Of a DNA stretch of 64,000 nt, positions 13,301 to 22,454 are shown piece after piece. The notes beneath the pieces are model-generated. The model searched no databases. It was not told where the DNA came from and saw only the letters and a list, made by a program, of their open reading frames with translations. Origin of the DNA: Porites lobata (taxonomy: Eukaryota; Cnidaria; Anthozoa; Scleractinia; Poritidae); NCBI GenBank assembly GCA_942486035.1, contig CALNXK010000171.1, positions 872,001 to 936,000 on the forward strand, given 5' to 3'. Made by a program: the position numbers and the translations under genes. Position 1 is the stretch's first letter; the number at the start of each line of letters is the position of its first letter.

Positions 13301-16300
13301 CCAATACTTGATGGGTTGGGTTTTTTATTATTTCCAAGAAAACTGGAGCCAAAACCCCTCCGTGTTTTATCGGATGTAAACACCCCTCAATTCGTTTGAA
13401 TTTTCTTCAGTTAAGTATGACTGAGTTTTCTAGTCTTATTGTATGACTGTGAACGTTATTTTCCCCAATATTCTAGATGTCTTCTACAAACAGTTTCATT
13501 TTTCTATCAAAAATACACAAAACTCAGGCAGATATTGGGCTTAAGTCACCTGCTGATTTATAGTAAGCGTGATCAGTGTAAAGACATGTTTTGTGTTTCG
13601 CTTCTTGCTTCTCATTTGTTCGCCTACACTTGAGAAAAGAGTCAAACTGTTAGGAGACTACGGTTGCTGTCACATTTCGACTGTTATAAAAGTGGCGTTC
13701 ATTGACTTATTTTTGTTAATTGTCTCTCCTCGTGCACATGAAAACTGAAATCGTGGTCCTAAAATATCATAACAAGTGGATGATGTTTAGTGTAAGTGTT
13801 TGATTTGTGGCAGGATGAGGAAGGAATGATCGAATCTGAAGATGGAAGATCGTCTTCTGAACCAGAAGACAATCAGGAGCAGGTGGGTCATCAGATTTTG
13901 TTGATGAATAAGGTATTTTCTTTGAAAGGGATTTTATTTTACAACAAACGTTAAAAACGCGTGCCAACCGTTCCATGTTAAATGTCAAGTACTAGTTACA
14001 AGCGAAATAAATATTTCTTTAATATAGTTATTGTACAATTGTGAATGAACGTTAAACAACAAAGACCGCTCAAAATTTAGCAAAAAACTACAAGAAAACA
14101 GTTAGAATAAAATCCACGGGAATTGTATCATTGATGTAAATAACCTGCAAAATGGAGAAGGTTTGTTTTATATGATTTTTATATCATATAAAAGATCGAC
14201 CCCTTCTATTAACTATGCAGAGATTTGTAAGTCCTGTTTCCTTGTATAAATAGTCTATTTTTGTACTTCCTGGGAGGTGGGATTGTAGACTGAGTTGCAT
14301 GACTTGTTTCAGCTGGAACACCTGTGCCTCAATTAGGCAATAAACGTGGATAAACGAAACCTTCCAGGGGCTGCATTTTATTTAAACAGTGGTTACTGAT
14401 AGATCCTCCTTGAGGTAAACTTTGTTAAAATAATGGGAATCTGTCGAAAAAAGCTTTTACCATTATTGCTGTGTGGAGAGGCTTTTTATTCATTTTAATC
14501 AAATAAGTAGCTTGAGGCTCGCTTGAAAATATAAAGTCACTGAAAACGGGAGCGTTGATTCTTGTAACAAATGATATGACCTGCAGTCAGTATAAATTTA
14601 TTAGTTAACCTGGTTCGGGGACTCAGGTTTTCTCCTTTTGTGGTCTCGTTTTCACAACTTAAATAAGTTGCTTTTCGCTCAACTATCTCATCAGCGTATT
14701 GCTCATGTTCTCTTCTATCATCACACAGATTGTGGCAGAGATTCTCCTCAGTCTTCACGACATACCGTTTCCTGTTAACAATCCAGAGACGCAATAGGAC
14801 CATTTCCATGGCCTCCTGATCCTACTGGTAAGGTTCTAACTTCCCTGTTTTTGATTGGCTTTTCTTAAGCGGTGCCCTAAGAACCAATACAACATTTTAC
14901 ACTAGTCCATTACGGTCAAAGTCGTCGGTATAGTTCATGTGAGAGAGTGTCAGAGCGGGAGTGTTATTATTGGGCTGCCTGTAAGGGTAACGCCCAATCA
15001 AGAAATGAATCACGTCTATGTCGAAAAAGACAAAATGGCGCACGGAGCTCCCAGAAGGCTCTACGTTTCCCATCCGCGCTTCAATGCAGCCAATTTTTGC
15101 GGGGAGGAGACGGGTCTTTCAGGTCTTCTGGGGACAGATTTAGAAGTCGGTTTGAAACGAACAGAAACTTATTGGATGGAGTTATTGGCCCTAAGTCAAC
15201 ACGGATAAATACAGTATTCGTTGATGTAGTTAGCCTACTTGCCTCCCACGCAGACGTTCTTAGGGGTTTGTCACGCGTTCCTGCCCCACGAACATCTGCT
15301 GAATCGAGTGGTTAAATTCCTTTCCCATTGTTCGCAAATATGAGCTGGAGCTGGAGCTGGCGTGCAGATTATTGGAGAACCAGTCGGCGCTGTGAAAGTC
15401 CAAGTGTTGACAAGCCAAACGCATACGTTTAAGCTCGGTAGGGTGTGATACGTGATCAAAGAGTTCAGCTCCGAACAAGAATATTTAGGAGATAAGGGTT
15501 GACGTTTTTGTATATTTCTCTTTGTAAAGGCTGAACTAGATGTCATTTGCTCACAGAGGTGTTCTGTAGGTGAGGCAACGGTGGGGTTGTACGTTGTAAC
15601 TGAACAAAAGGCAGAATTTTTCTTCGCACTTTATTGTTTTGTAGTAAAGCCGACTTCCGTTCAGCAAATTAAACCTCGAAGGTAATTTTTCCAATGAGAT
15701 CGTGAGGGCAGTCTCTGGTACGAAGGCGTGGGATTTAACTGAGTAGTTTGTCCTAAAAGTATAAGGTCTTCACCTTTCGAGACCTTTCTGATCTTTTCTG
15801 TAGCTTAGTCTCGCACGAAAATTCTCAAGGTCCAAAGTGCGCTTCCCAGATCTGGAAGTGTGCTCTGATTGGACTACGTTTTTTACCGCTCGATTCAGCA
15901 GACGTTTGTGGGACAGGAACGCGTGACGAACCCCTAAGAAAGTCTGCGTTGGAGGCTATTAGCCTGCAGGAGAGCTGCAGAAACAAGCGACCCTCCCACG
16001 GTCCCCACGGGAAAAGCTTCAACTTGTAGCAGACCCACCCCCCCGCGTGAGAAAAGTCTCTCCTTACAACAAGAAAGGAATATGCTAATTGTAGAAACAT
16101 ATTCACTTGCCATGGATTGTTAGGTGGCGAAGGGCTTTAAATGAAATATCCGACAGAAATAAAACTGAACCTTAATTGGCTTTGCGAATTCTAATAAGCA
16201 GAACTAGTACTGCTATTATGTAACAGTTATTAAAACATCAAAGGTTGACCCTTTCACGATTTATAAGAGTAGAACGACAATAATTTATGGAATTTTCGGC

Positions 16301-19300
16301 AAGATCAAACAAGTCACGTTATACTATCATGCTATATTTTGGGGTGCGTTGTGGAAATGTCCCAGTTAAGAATAATGCCAATCGTTTCTTGTTTCATAAG
16401 GCTAACTGTTTGGGGGATCTAATTTCTACCCTTTCCTCTCTACAGCCAGTTTGGTTTTAGCAGCCAGAGCTCCTAATCTTGCGGTGCATGAATCTAGCCA
16501 CGGTCTGGCATCCTTCAGTGGATACTTACCTCCTCATGTTGATCCCCAGCATCACTCCTCCCCTGATATCAACACCCATCATTACAGCACCTCGTCCACC
16601 ATCTTTACACCTGGAGGATCCCGGGGGAGGGATCCGTACCTTCCCAGTGACTCCTGGCCTGTCTGCAGTTACACAAGACGAGACCGAGTTGGAATTTTTG
16701 TCTGTTGATGAGGTAATGAAGGCGGATCCACAAAGCCTTTCTTGGATATTTTTTATTTAAAACTGTGTTTAGGATTTGTGTTATTAAGCATTTATTTGAA
16801 GCCTCCGTAGCAAGCGTTTCTACGCGAGTTCGTCGAGAAAGTTGGGACGCGAGCAACTTTTGCGCAGTAACTCGATTGGAAACGCATGCTTCGCAGACTA
16901 ATTCATTTGTGAATCAGTCATTTTCTTGGTACAAACTTTCCTAGAAGGAAAGATACCGAGCTTAGTAGGGCTGGTAGATTGTTAGATCTCAATGTTGTTC
17001 CCTCACACTTTTTTTATGACACAATTGTCATAATTCAAAAACAAACGTTTTGGAACTTTTTATTTCTCAAATTATATACTTAGCTTAATATGAATGATCT
17101 TTATAAAAAGTCAAATGATTTCACTAGTCAGTAGAACTGCGACTTTACCTCTGTGGTCTCATTTTTAGAATTAGCTGAACACTTTCCTTTTGCTTGGGCA
17201 TCTTACCAACTCATCACCCCTAGTTCTCTTTTTTCACCTGTTCAGATTTTGGCAGACGTGCGTGCAGTGGGACACTCACCCCAGTTCTCAGGACGTGCCA
17301 TTAGACGACCTAGAGACCTAGAGCTGTTGGACCAGTTCCAGTTCCTCTCAATCCTGCTGGTAAGGTTTTTCGGCTTACCTTTTCTCATCCGTAGTACAAG
17401 TAAAACAAAATAATTATATTGGCTTCTAACGCAGTGACTGAATTAATCAGCGATGCGAGAATACAAAAAAAATCCACTGAGTGCTTCCATTCTTCATTTG
17501 ATGATCTAATTCTTACCACAGTTAACAAAAAATTCAGGTCCTTCTTTTTCATTAGTTAGATTGGCGCTATCCAACTGAGGCACCCACTATCCAGTGGCTA
17601 AGTGTCAGGGAAACCGCATTATCCATTGGCTGGTTATTTGAACTGATTTTTCCAGTGGATAGCACTATCCAACTGTTAAAATACTGGGCACTGAAGGTCT
17701 GTTGAAGATCGAAAAAGGACACCTCGTAAGACAACTGTCTCATAGTCTGCCTTCTATAATTTCCTAAGTGGGCCTTTTTCATGTGGAATTCAGTGGGTGC
17801 TGCTTTGATTTCCAGTTCAGGCTTCCCCGTCACCATCTTTTCTGCATATTTTCTCTCAATTCTACAAACTTTAACGTGGCAAAAACAAATAAATCAAATC
17901 AAACTCAATAACGTCAAGAGATCAGGAGAACTGTACTTAAAGACCATGCGCCGGTTTTGACAACAAATTTTAACGAAACCGCCTTCTCAGTTTTTTTTTC
18001 TTCTTTTAATTGCAATGTGACCTTTTCCCACCTGATATCTAAACATTTTTTGGTGTCAATAGGGTAAGAAAACTACGTATCTATTCAAAGTTAGCCACTT
18101 AAAAATATTGGAGTTTACCGTCTCTTAAATTGCGCTGTAAGTTAACCTGTTTTAATAACAATCGCTTTTTACCATCACATTACTTGTGGGAATCTTAATT
18201 CGCTCCTTTTTTCACTACAGCTGATCCGATATTGACAGGAGCGTCTATTACCACAGCACATGGATCGGTCCATGGTCTGGCAGATGTTGAACCCTTTACT
18301 GCAAACCCCGTTCATATTCAGTATCCACAGCGTTACTCCTTCCCTGTTATCCAAACCCATCATCACAGTACCCCGTCCACCATCTTTACATCTGGAAGAT
18401 CCTTGGGTAGCGATGAGTATCTCGTCGGTTATCCCGGCTTGTCCACATTTACTTAGTCGGAGCCCAATTTGGGAAGTTTGCCCGTTGATGAGGTAAAGAG
18501 GCCGGATTCACAAAATTGTTATTAAACATTGGTTAAGTTTCATATTTAATAAAAGAGACTTCATGGATTAAATGCGCTTTTAATAACAAGCATGTTTATA
18601 ATAGAAGAGTTATTCAGCGTCCATGGGCAGCAAAAGTGTGAGAACTCGACGTGGTATCCCAATACACTCGTAGTAATAAAGGTTTAAGGACTCATTTTAC
18701 TTGTCATTAGTCAAGAACAGGTTATGTGAGATTATCAACAGACAAACAGGATTATTATAATAAATGACACCAGGAAGTGGGTCCAGAGAGGTGGGATTGA
18801 TCGGTATGTTTTACTTTAGTAAAAGAATCCCATACAGTCCAGTCCAGTCTCTCTTAACCCTTTAAACCCCAGTATCCACATACGAATTCTCCATACTGAT
18901 CTCCGTACATTTCCTTAAAGAATCAGTTGAGAGAATTTAATAAAAGATCAAAGCATTTTAACTAGGGTGATCTTTTAATAATTCTCATAACCTTTTCCTT
19001 TGATTATGTACTGATATTGTTAAGAGAAAATTGATGTTGATCACTCTAGGGACAGCACAGGAAGACCAACACTTCTCTATCGTTGATCCCCCTTTTGCCG
19101 TTTTTTAGTCATAACTAAACTCTTGCCAAGACAGACAGTTGGAGCCAGTCCCGATGGTGGTTGTCTTAGGGAGGGTTGACTGTTGCGATCGGTAAAGTAT
19201 ATCAAACAAGTCAGCTGGTCATTCCCCAAATCATCCACACTGCTGAGTGTTCTCTACACTGCCGTGAAGTCAAATGATAAATTGCTAATAGATCACAGGT

Positions 19301-20492
19301 TTAATTTGCTTCTTTTACTGATATTCTGTTGTCCTCTTTTCACAAGTTAGTAAACACTTTCTTATATTGTCAGCTCTTCCTTACTGACTTGTTCTCCTCC
19401 TTCATATGCACAGATTCTGGAAGAGTTGCAGTGGAACACTCGCCCCAGTACTCAGGACGTGCTGTTTAAGGATCCTGGAGCCGTTGGATCAGTTCCAGTC
19501 CCTCTCGATCCTGCTGGTAAGGTTTTCAGTAACCTCTTTTTACCCGTAGTACAACTAAAACAACATGATTTGATTGGTTTGTAAAACACTGTGAGAATAC
19601 AGGAAACTTCACATAATACCACTTTCAGTTGATGGTCTAATCGTGACTAATATAGAAAACAGAAACAAACAGGTGCCGCCTTTTCAATAAAAAGGTAAGC
19701 GTTATCCATCAGATAAATCAGTACTCAGTGGGTAGGGATCAGGAAGCGGTTATTTCTCATGGTTTTTTATTTATGCGCTGGTTAGTTCTATTTTTCCTGT
19801 TGAACAACTGCGCCTGTAGACCCCTTGTAAGACACCTTTCTCTTTCAGTTTATCTTTTATAATTTCCACAGTAAACATTGCTTTAATCTTTTATAAAGTT
19901 TGTACAATAACTTCCAAAAGTCATCAAAGGCGAAGTTAACTTGAATGCCACAAGTCTAAAATCAGTAGCTTTCACTGTCACATCATGTTACTCGTGGGGG
20001 ATCTTAATTAATTTGTACCTTTATTTCTCTTCATTCGGTCCTGTGTTAGTGAGTGCTCCAGTTAGTACGGCACATGATTTCAACCACGGCCTGGCACCCT
20101 CCAGTGAAGACCCCCCTCTTCAAGGAATGCCAGAACCTTCACTGTATGGATTGCAGACCCAGAGTACAATTGCAGGTGACCCGCACTGTTTCAGTGGATC
20201 AAGCAGTTCTACAGTTCCTCCCCTGTTAGGTACATCGGGATATCTTTCCTCGCATGGAATGATGGAACAGTCTATGCATGGATTGCAAACGCTGAGTACA
20301 ATTCCAGGCGTCACGCAATCCAGTGGTTCTGGCACAACCACAGTCACCCACCCGCCAGGAATCCCGGGATATGTTTCCCCGCGTGGAATGCAAAGTTCTT
20401 CACTTCCCAGCATGCAGAGTAGAAGTCCAGTTATAAGTGAACACACACAAAATACGGACTCTCTTTGCAACGAATCTGGCACAAGTTCATAA
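1090..20492 (+). CDS. NLR-like receptor gene A (NACHT + LRR + acidic microexon tail + repeat-rich C-terminus), 5' incomplete
   Basis: Multi-exon gene. Proposed coding exons: 1090-1323, 3270-5389, 7351-7467, 8259-8297, 8555-8593, 8851-8889, 9626-9694, 10801-10845, 11417-11485, 13121-13159, 13814-13882, 19414-19516, 20050-20492. Phases agree at every junction. The product should be a cytoplasmic STAND-class ATPase: GKPGIGKT P-loop split by an intron, LLILDGYDEY Walker B, FIHKSLQEYF winged-helix signature, then about three LRRs. Animal NLRs act as innate immune sensors; ligand and partners are unknown here. The tail after the LRRs is unusual: acidic microexons, then a Pro/Gly/His/Ser-rich exon. 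Four decayed exons at 14729-18492 are left out of the model because they carry stops or frameshifts. The N-terminal effector domain is not visible. The exon chain is inferred from splice sites and comparison with gene B. Confidence 0.75.
1403..1791. repeat. MITE-like element with TATA(C/T)GGGGAGGCT ends
   Basis: The left end reads TTATACGGGGAGGCT and the right end AGCCTCCCCATATA, an inverted repeat of about 14 bp. The interior carries repeated GGTACCCCTTTCATATACCT-like strings. It has no coding capacity and lies in the first visible intron of gene A. Confidence 0.6.
1906..2378. repeat. MITE-like element with about 30-bp terminal inverted repeats
   Basis: The left end ATACCCCTCTGTAACAGACC is mirrored by the right end GGGTCTTTTACAGAGGGGTG; with flanking bases the arms match over about 30 bp. 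ACTGGGT motifs recur inside. About 470 bp, no transposase. It lies in a gene A intron. Confidence 0.7.
2735..2816. repeat. Very short MITE (about 66 bp) with target-site duplication
   Basis: TTACCCTGCGAGTAGAGGCT at 2744 is mirrored by AGCCTCTGCTCGCAGGGTAA ending at 2809, leaving a loop of only about 26 bases. GTTTACC flanks both sides (2737-2743 and 2810-2816; up to 9 bp if AA is included). The string CTGCTCGCAGGGTAA also occurs near 25240-25255, so this is a dispersed family. Confidence 0.7.
3270..5389 (+). CDS. Gene A main exon: NACHT ATPase, winged helix, helical region and LRRs
   Basis: Acceptor TTATCCAG before 3270; donor TACCAC|GTAAGT at 5389, so the open frame continuing to 5584 is intron read-through. 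The exon opens with GIGKTVFTKKAAFDWS (Walker A), followed by LLILDGYDEY (Walker B, about 3500-3528), CCVIVTSR (sensor 1, about 3584-3607) and FIHKSLQEYFAGSF (winged-helix end, about 4110-4155). A long helical stretch and a Ser-rich patch (SSEESSSSCC) lead into about three 28-residue LRRs (5100-5389: LKLLSLRRINLT, LEWLTMSYSPLP, LETLYLNDVMMT). It is 2120 bp and phase 0 at the end. About 85-90% alike with gene B by eye. Expected role: nucleotide-dependent oligomerisation and ligand sensing. Confidence 0.9.
5390..7350. other. Intron of gene A with conserved promoter-like block
   Basis: Non-coding. Sequence from about 5640 to 7330 is alignable by eye with the matching intron of gene B (38800-40590). 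It contains a conserved block at 6480-6650 (listed separately). On the minus strand just beyond that block, gene B has a 43-codon open frame at 39563-39694; the gene A counterpart near 6270-6400 is broken by indels, so it is not called as a gene. Confidence 0.6.
6480..6650. promoter_or_regulatory. Candidate internal promoter/enhancer conserved between A and B
   Basis: Contains TTTTCCCGCC and ATTCCCGCC (E2F-like TTTSSCGC sites), a GATTGG inverted CCAAT box and TGACGTG. TTTTCCCGCCTTTTGTTTGC is kept almost base for base in gene B at about 39847, although the surrounding intron has diverged. Activity is inferred only from motif conservation. Confidence 0.3.
7351..7467 (+). CDS. Gene A exon after the LRRs (39 codons)
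   Basis: Acceptor CATGTTTCAG before 7351, donor AAGCAG|GTGGGT at 7467. It is a phase 0-0 exon of 117 bp coding a hydrophilic segment with GDPKPEHKWPSEDYW and ending in SSSGLADDQKQ. The gene B counterpart at 40600-40716 has the same length and boundaries. No known domain was recognised. Its end resembles the 'b' microexons (DNQEQ plus GTGGGTCAT donor), which may derive from it. Confidence 0.8.
8259..8297 (+). CDS. Gene A acidic microexon a1 (13 codons)
   Basis: 39 bp, phase 0-0, between GTGGCAG and GTCAGT. It reads DNSSAESDDYYVE. It differs from its neighbours by Tyr/Tyr/Val in place of Asp/Asp/Glu, so it is the most diverged copy of this type. Ser followed by acidic residues fits casein kinase 2 sites (inference). 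Confidence 0.75.
8555..8593 (+). CDS. Gene A acidic microexon a2 (13 codons)
   Basis: 39 bp, phase 0-0, reads DDSSAESDDDDEE. Identical in protein to a3 and sits one 296-bp period from it. Clean acceptor GTGGCAG and donor GAG|GTCAGT. Confidence 0.8.
8851..8889 (+). CDS. Gene A acidic microexon a3 (13 codons)
   Basis: 39 bp, phase 0-0, reads DDSSAESDDDDEE. The last copy in the 296-bp array. A MITE has landed 26 bp past its donor without touching the splice site. Confidence 0.8.
8916..9047. repeat. MITE with CAGCGGCGGATCCA ends
   Basis: Begins CAGCGGCGGATCCA and ends TGGATTCGCCACTG, an imperfect inverted repeat. It is 132 bp and GC-rich. Units 1 and 2 of the 296-bp array have uninterrupted sequence at the same place (CTTCAGGCACAATTT), so the insertion is directly visible. 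A related element is at 39276-39458, with a possible partial copy at about 48235-48352. Confidence 0.75.
9626..9694 (+). CDS. Gene A acidic microexon b1 (23 codons)
   Basis: 69 bp, phase 0-0, acceptor TTTGTGGCAG, donor GAGCAG|GTGGGT. Contains GIIECEDERSSSEPEDNQEQ. A Ser triplet followed by acids fits casein kinase 2 targets (inference). Confidence 0.8.
9826..10144. repeat. MITE with 27-bp inverted repeats and TA ends
   Basis: Left end TACCGTAAAATTCCGAAAAT, right end ATTTTCGGAATTTTACGGTA, about 319 bp, with ATAAGCCCCTCC repeats inside. The paralogous modules at about 11610 and 14005 have an uninterrupted AAATAAATATTTC at this place, supporting insertion at a TA, as for Tc1/mariner relatives. 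No transposase. Confidence 0.85.
10801..10845 (+). CDS. Gene A acidic microexon a4 (15 codons)
   Basis: 45 bp, phase 0-0, reads DYSSADHDDEEASER. It is two codons longer than the other 'a' copies. The acceptor is GGCAGCAG, so a second AG three bases upstream could add one codon (NAGNAG site). Confidence 0.75.
11417..11485 (+). CDS. Gene A acidic microexon b2 (23 codons)
   Basis: 69 bp, phase 0-0, same boundaries as b1. Contains GMIESEDERSSSEPEDNQEQ. Nearly identical to b3. Confidence 0.8.
13121..13159 (+). CDS. Gene A acidic microexon a5 (13 codons)
   Basis: 39 bp, phase 0-0, acceptor TTGTTGCAG, donor GAGCGA|GTGAGT. Reads DDSSAEHDDEEER. Confidence 0.75.
13814..13882 (+). CDS. Gene A acidic microexon b3 (23 codons)
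   Basis: 69 bp, phase 0-0. Contains GMIESEDGRSSSEPEDNQEQ, one residue different from b2. It is the last microexon; its phase matches the start of the exon at 19414. Confidence 0.8.
14729..14827 (+). pseudogene. Decayed 3' exon d1 of gene A
   Basis: Acceptor CACACAG and donor ACTG|GTAAGG are kept and the start resembles the gene B exon at 44088 (ATTGTGGCAGA versus ATTCTGGCAGA). Length is 99 bp instead of 97, and the frame from phase 0 meets TAG at 14795-14797. The end recovers the PDP motif in another frame, so indels have broken it. Confidence 0.7.
15229..15968. repeat. Foldback element with about 85-bp arms, gene A only
   Basis: Arms at about 15229-15315 and 15882-15968 are inverted copies: GCAGACGTTCTTAGGGGTTT on the left, AACCCCTAAGAAAGTCTGCG on the right. 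The interior is about 565 bp. The gene B intron between its d and e exons is only about 190 bp and lacks it, so it (and probably surrounding sequence, about 1.4 kb in all) entered gene A after the duplication. The open frames inside are not supported as genes. Confidence 0.65.
16446..16712 (+). pseudogene. Decayed 3' exon e1 of gene A
   Basis: Clear relative of gene B exon e (44378-44634): shared SFSGYLPPHVDPQHHSSPDI and splice sites CTACAG and GATGAG|GTAATG. Length is 267 bp, whereas phase 1-0 needs a remainder of 2. A one-base shift in the GGGGGAGGGATCC stretch near 16620-16640 makes the frame end at TGA at 16706-16708. Before this point the frame is open and intact. Confidence 0.75.
17246..17359 (+). 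pseudogene. Decayed 3' exon d2 of gene A
   Basis: Acceptor TTCAG, donor CTGCTG|GTAAGG, similar to the exon at 19414 (GCAGTGGGACACTC versus GCAGTGGAACACTC). Length is 114 bp; the working copies have a remainder of 1. Pieces of the expected protein appear in three different frames, so at least two indels have occurred. Confidence 0.7.
17565..17690. repeat. Dispersed CAGTGGATAGCACTATCCA repeat
   Basis: Contains CCAGTGGATAGCACTATCCA and related inverted copies (CTATCCAGTGGCTAAG). A clear relative is at 52275-52400 and a weaker one at 19690-19815. Probably a MITE family. No coding capacity. Confidence 0.55.
18221..18492 (+). pseudogene. Decayed 3' exon e2 of gene A (nonsense)
   Basis: Length 272 bp, the correct phase class, and frame open from (A)DPILTGASITTAHGSVHG through HHHSTPSTIFTSGRS, but the conserved Gln of the TVTQ motif is TAG at 18454-18456. 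Splice sites CTACAG and GATGAG|GTAAAG remain. It could serve as an alternative terminal exon; more simply it is a relic. Confidence 0.65.
18855..19035. repeat. Dispersed intronic repeat, second copy at 54470
   Basis: ACGAATTCTCCATACTGATC followed by CATTTCCTTAAAGAATCAGTTGA and an AAGATCAAAGCATTTTA string parallels 54470-54640 (CAAACTCTCCAAACTAATCT, ATTTCCTTGACATTTAGTTGA, AAGATCAAAGTATTTA). An old interspersed repeat of unknown class. Confidence 0.5.
19414..19516 (+). CDS. Gene A exon d3 (34 codons)
   Basis: Acceptor ATGCACAG, donor CCTGCTG|GTAAGG; phase 0 to 1, 103 bp. Reads through WNTRPSTQDVLFKDPGAVGS and ends VPLDPA. It is the only member of the d series in gene A that keeps an open frame and the correct phase, so it should follow microexon b3 directly. 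Counterparts in gene B: 44088-44184 and 45825-45933. Confidence 0.75.
20050..20492 (+). CDS. Gene A terminal exon: about 2.5 degenerate 40-residue repeats
   Basis: Acceptor CTGTGTTAG before 20050, stop TAA at 20490-20492. Phase 1 entry gives VSAPVSTAHDFNHGLAP, then repeats with the pattern Leu-Gln-x-x-Ser-x-Ile-x-Gly, a Ser/Gly stretch, Thr-Val-x-x-Pro, Gly-Tyr and a Ser-Pro/His-x-Gly-Met turn. Predicted disordered. Gene B has about six units. The 3' flank is alignable with that of gene B to about 21050. Confidence 0.8.
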
Positions 20493-22068
20493 TCGGCAGT
20501 ACTCTGATATATATAAATTTCTGATGGTAATTGTGTATATTTTTCAATTTATAAAGCATTGCAATAGAATTTCGGTGTAGTTTGTTTTTTTTTTACTGTA
20601 AATAATATTTAAATTTTTTGACACGAAAAAATGTGTAATGCTGCTGTGCGATGTGGCAGCAAAGACGTTCAATCCTTTGCGTGGATGAATCAACAATACT
20701 ACAATGTACATAAAATTCATGACAATCTTTGTAAAAATACTCTCTTTTTTGAATAGATTTTCTAATGTATATATTATTTAATTTTTAGTGTCAAGTAAAC
20801 GTTATGGACAAAGAAAAAAGAACTACAATTTTGCTTTGCTATTTTTACTGGTTGTTTCTCACTGTTTCCACAGCTAATAGCACCATTTCCTTGAAGCGGC
20901 CTTAAATTAAGAAGAACTGGCTGCATTTAAGGCTCTCAAAAACCCAGCTTTTCTAAAATACCTCTCTTAACTGGAAATGCCCTTTACCCGTCCAGATGAA
21001 CTAACAATGACATAGCGTTCCCACACAGGATAAGATCTTTGCTTCCACGTGGAGTTACTTGGTCTTTTGAAAATCGGAGTAAAACATTGCTGATGTATAT
21101 GTGATCATATGTGACATATTTGATGCAAATAGATCTACTGACCAAAAATACATCACGTGATAAATCAAAAAGCAAAGGATTGCAATCGAAAATGCTAGGA
21201 GGGGATCCAGGAAGTTATGAAAAAGCGGCGGGGGAGGGGAGGGCAGGGGGAGCAAACTTTTCCCAAGATTAGAACTGGTTTCCATCATTTTTCGCCGGCC
21301 TTTGACGAATCTTCCTAAAAAAACAACATCAGAAGCACATTTGGAAAAGCCCATGATATGTTAACATAATAAGGCAAAGTGTTGCACAGTCCAAGTTTCC
21401 AATAGATACCAGATGAATGCTTTATTCGATCCTTTTGGCAATTTCGGCGTGTCAAGTACGAAAAATCTGTTGTGGTGGAAAAGGAGTTGGAGGAGACCCA
21501 CTAAACGAGATTCTGGTTCTTTACAATTTTTTCTTTAAGAAGTTTTCCGCCGAGCATACAAGTCACTTTCATAATGGAGTCTCCCCCCCACTCCAACCTT
21601 ACTTAAATTCGTTGTTGAAAACAGAAAGTCATGCTTAATGCCTACATGCTTTATCCAAAGAATGCATGGGATAGTTAACTCTTCAATTGCTCCGAGCGTA
21701 TTTTTATCAGACCTATTTAAGCAAGCTGAAACTAGTTGAGCTACAATTTAGCTGCCAAAACAATTGCTGATTTGTTCTAAATGACTAAGTCATTAAAATG
21801 ATGTGTAATACGACTATGTTTATGGGTGTTTCTGAAACTAGAACTCCAGCGCCCCCACCGGATACTCAAGAAGGTAGAGTAGAGGGTAAATGTTCCTGTT
21901 TTTCCGAGAACGTGAAAATGTGAAATGTATGGTACAGAACTGGTAGTACTTGGGTTAATTGCTGCTGGCGTCTCAGAACCCCTACCCCATTATTGTCTAT
22001 TCTGTGGCCACTTTTAGAGCCCATCTTAGTCACTTTTGGGCAAGTGTAATTTTCGCGATCCCAACTTA

Positions 22069-22290
22069 AGGCGTTTCCAAAAGTCAGAACTGGCCGGCCG
22101 GACTATGGCCGGACCAGACATTTTAGCACTGAAATGTGCTTTTTCCAAGAAGTTTTGCTGAAAAACCATCTCCGTTGTGCATAATACAGTAGGATTTGAC
22201 TGATGTGGATGGTTAGTTTTGATTAAAAGTGAAATTCTCATAACGATGGGAATAGGCTGGTCGGTCAGTTCTGACAAATGGAAAGCGGCC
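22069..22290. repeat. MITE with about 30-bp imperfect inverted repeats
   Basis: The left end contains AAAAGTCAGAACTGGCCGGC; the right end contains GGTCGGTCAGTTCTGACAAA, an imperfect mirror, with GGC(C/G)GTTTCCA-type outer ends. About 220 bp, non-coding. Confidence 0.6.
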
Positions 22291-22454
22291 TTATTAGTCA
22301 GTTTCTATTTATGTATCTTAACTAAAAATTGTCCTAAAATGAATTGACCCATTTTTTATATTGTGTGAAGAACACTTTACTTTTCACCTACAATACAAAA
22401 ATTCTGGTGCGTTAGCTAACCATAATATAAATATCCTGATAAATATGAAGAACC

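Larger units (their letters stand above)
8800..14480 (+). repeat. Three tandem modules each bearing an 'a' and a 'b' microexon
   Basis: Beyond the 296-bp units, a larger module (exon a, intron, exon b, intron) is repeated three times: a3/b1, a4/b2, a5/b3. Matching non-coding landmarks include AAGTACTAGTTACAA at about 9802, 11594 and 13986, and TCCTGGGAGGTGGGATT at about 10379, 11874 and 14268. The spacing from a4 to a5 is 2320 bp and from b2 to b3 2397 bp. Gene B has one such module. Confidence 0.85.

Noticed and set aside
14939..15546. Several 70-120 codon frames on both strands
   Set aside because: They lie in a foldback repeat insertion specific to gene A and resemble no known protein.
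20120..20482. 120-codon minus-strand frame
   Set aside because: It lies opposite the gene A terminal exon, whose repeats keep the other strand open. No domain or splice support.
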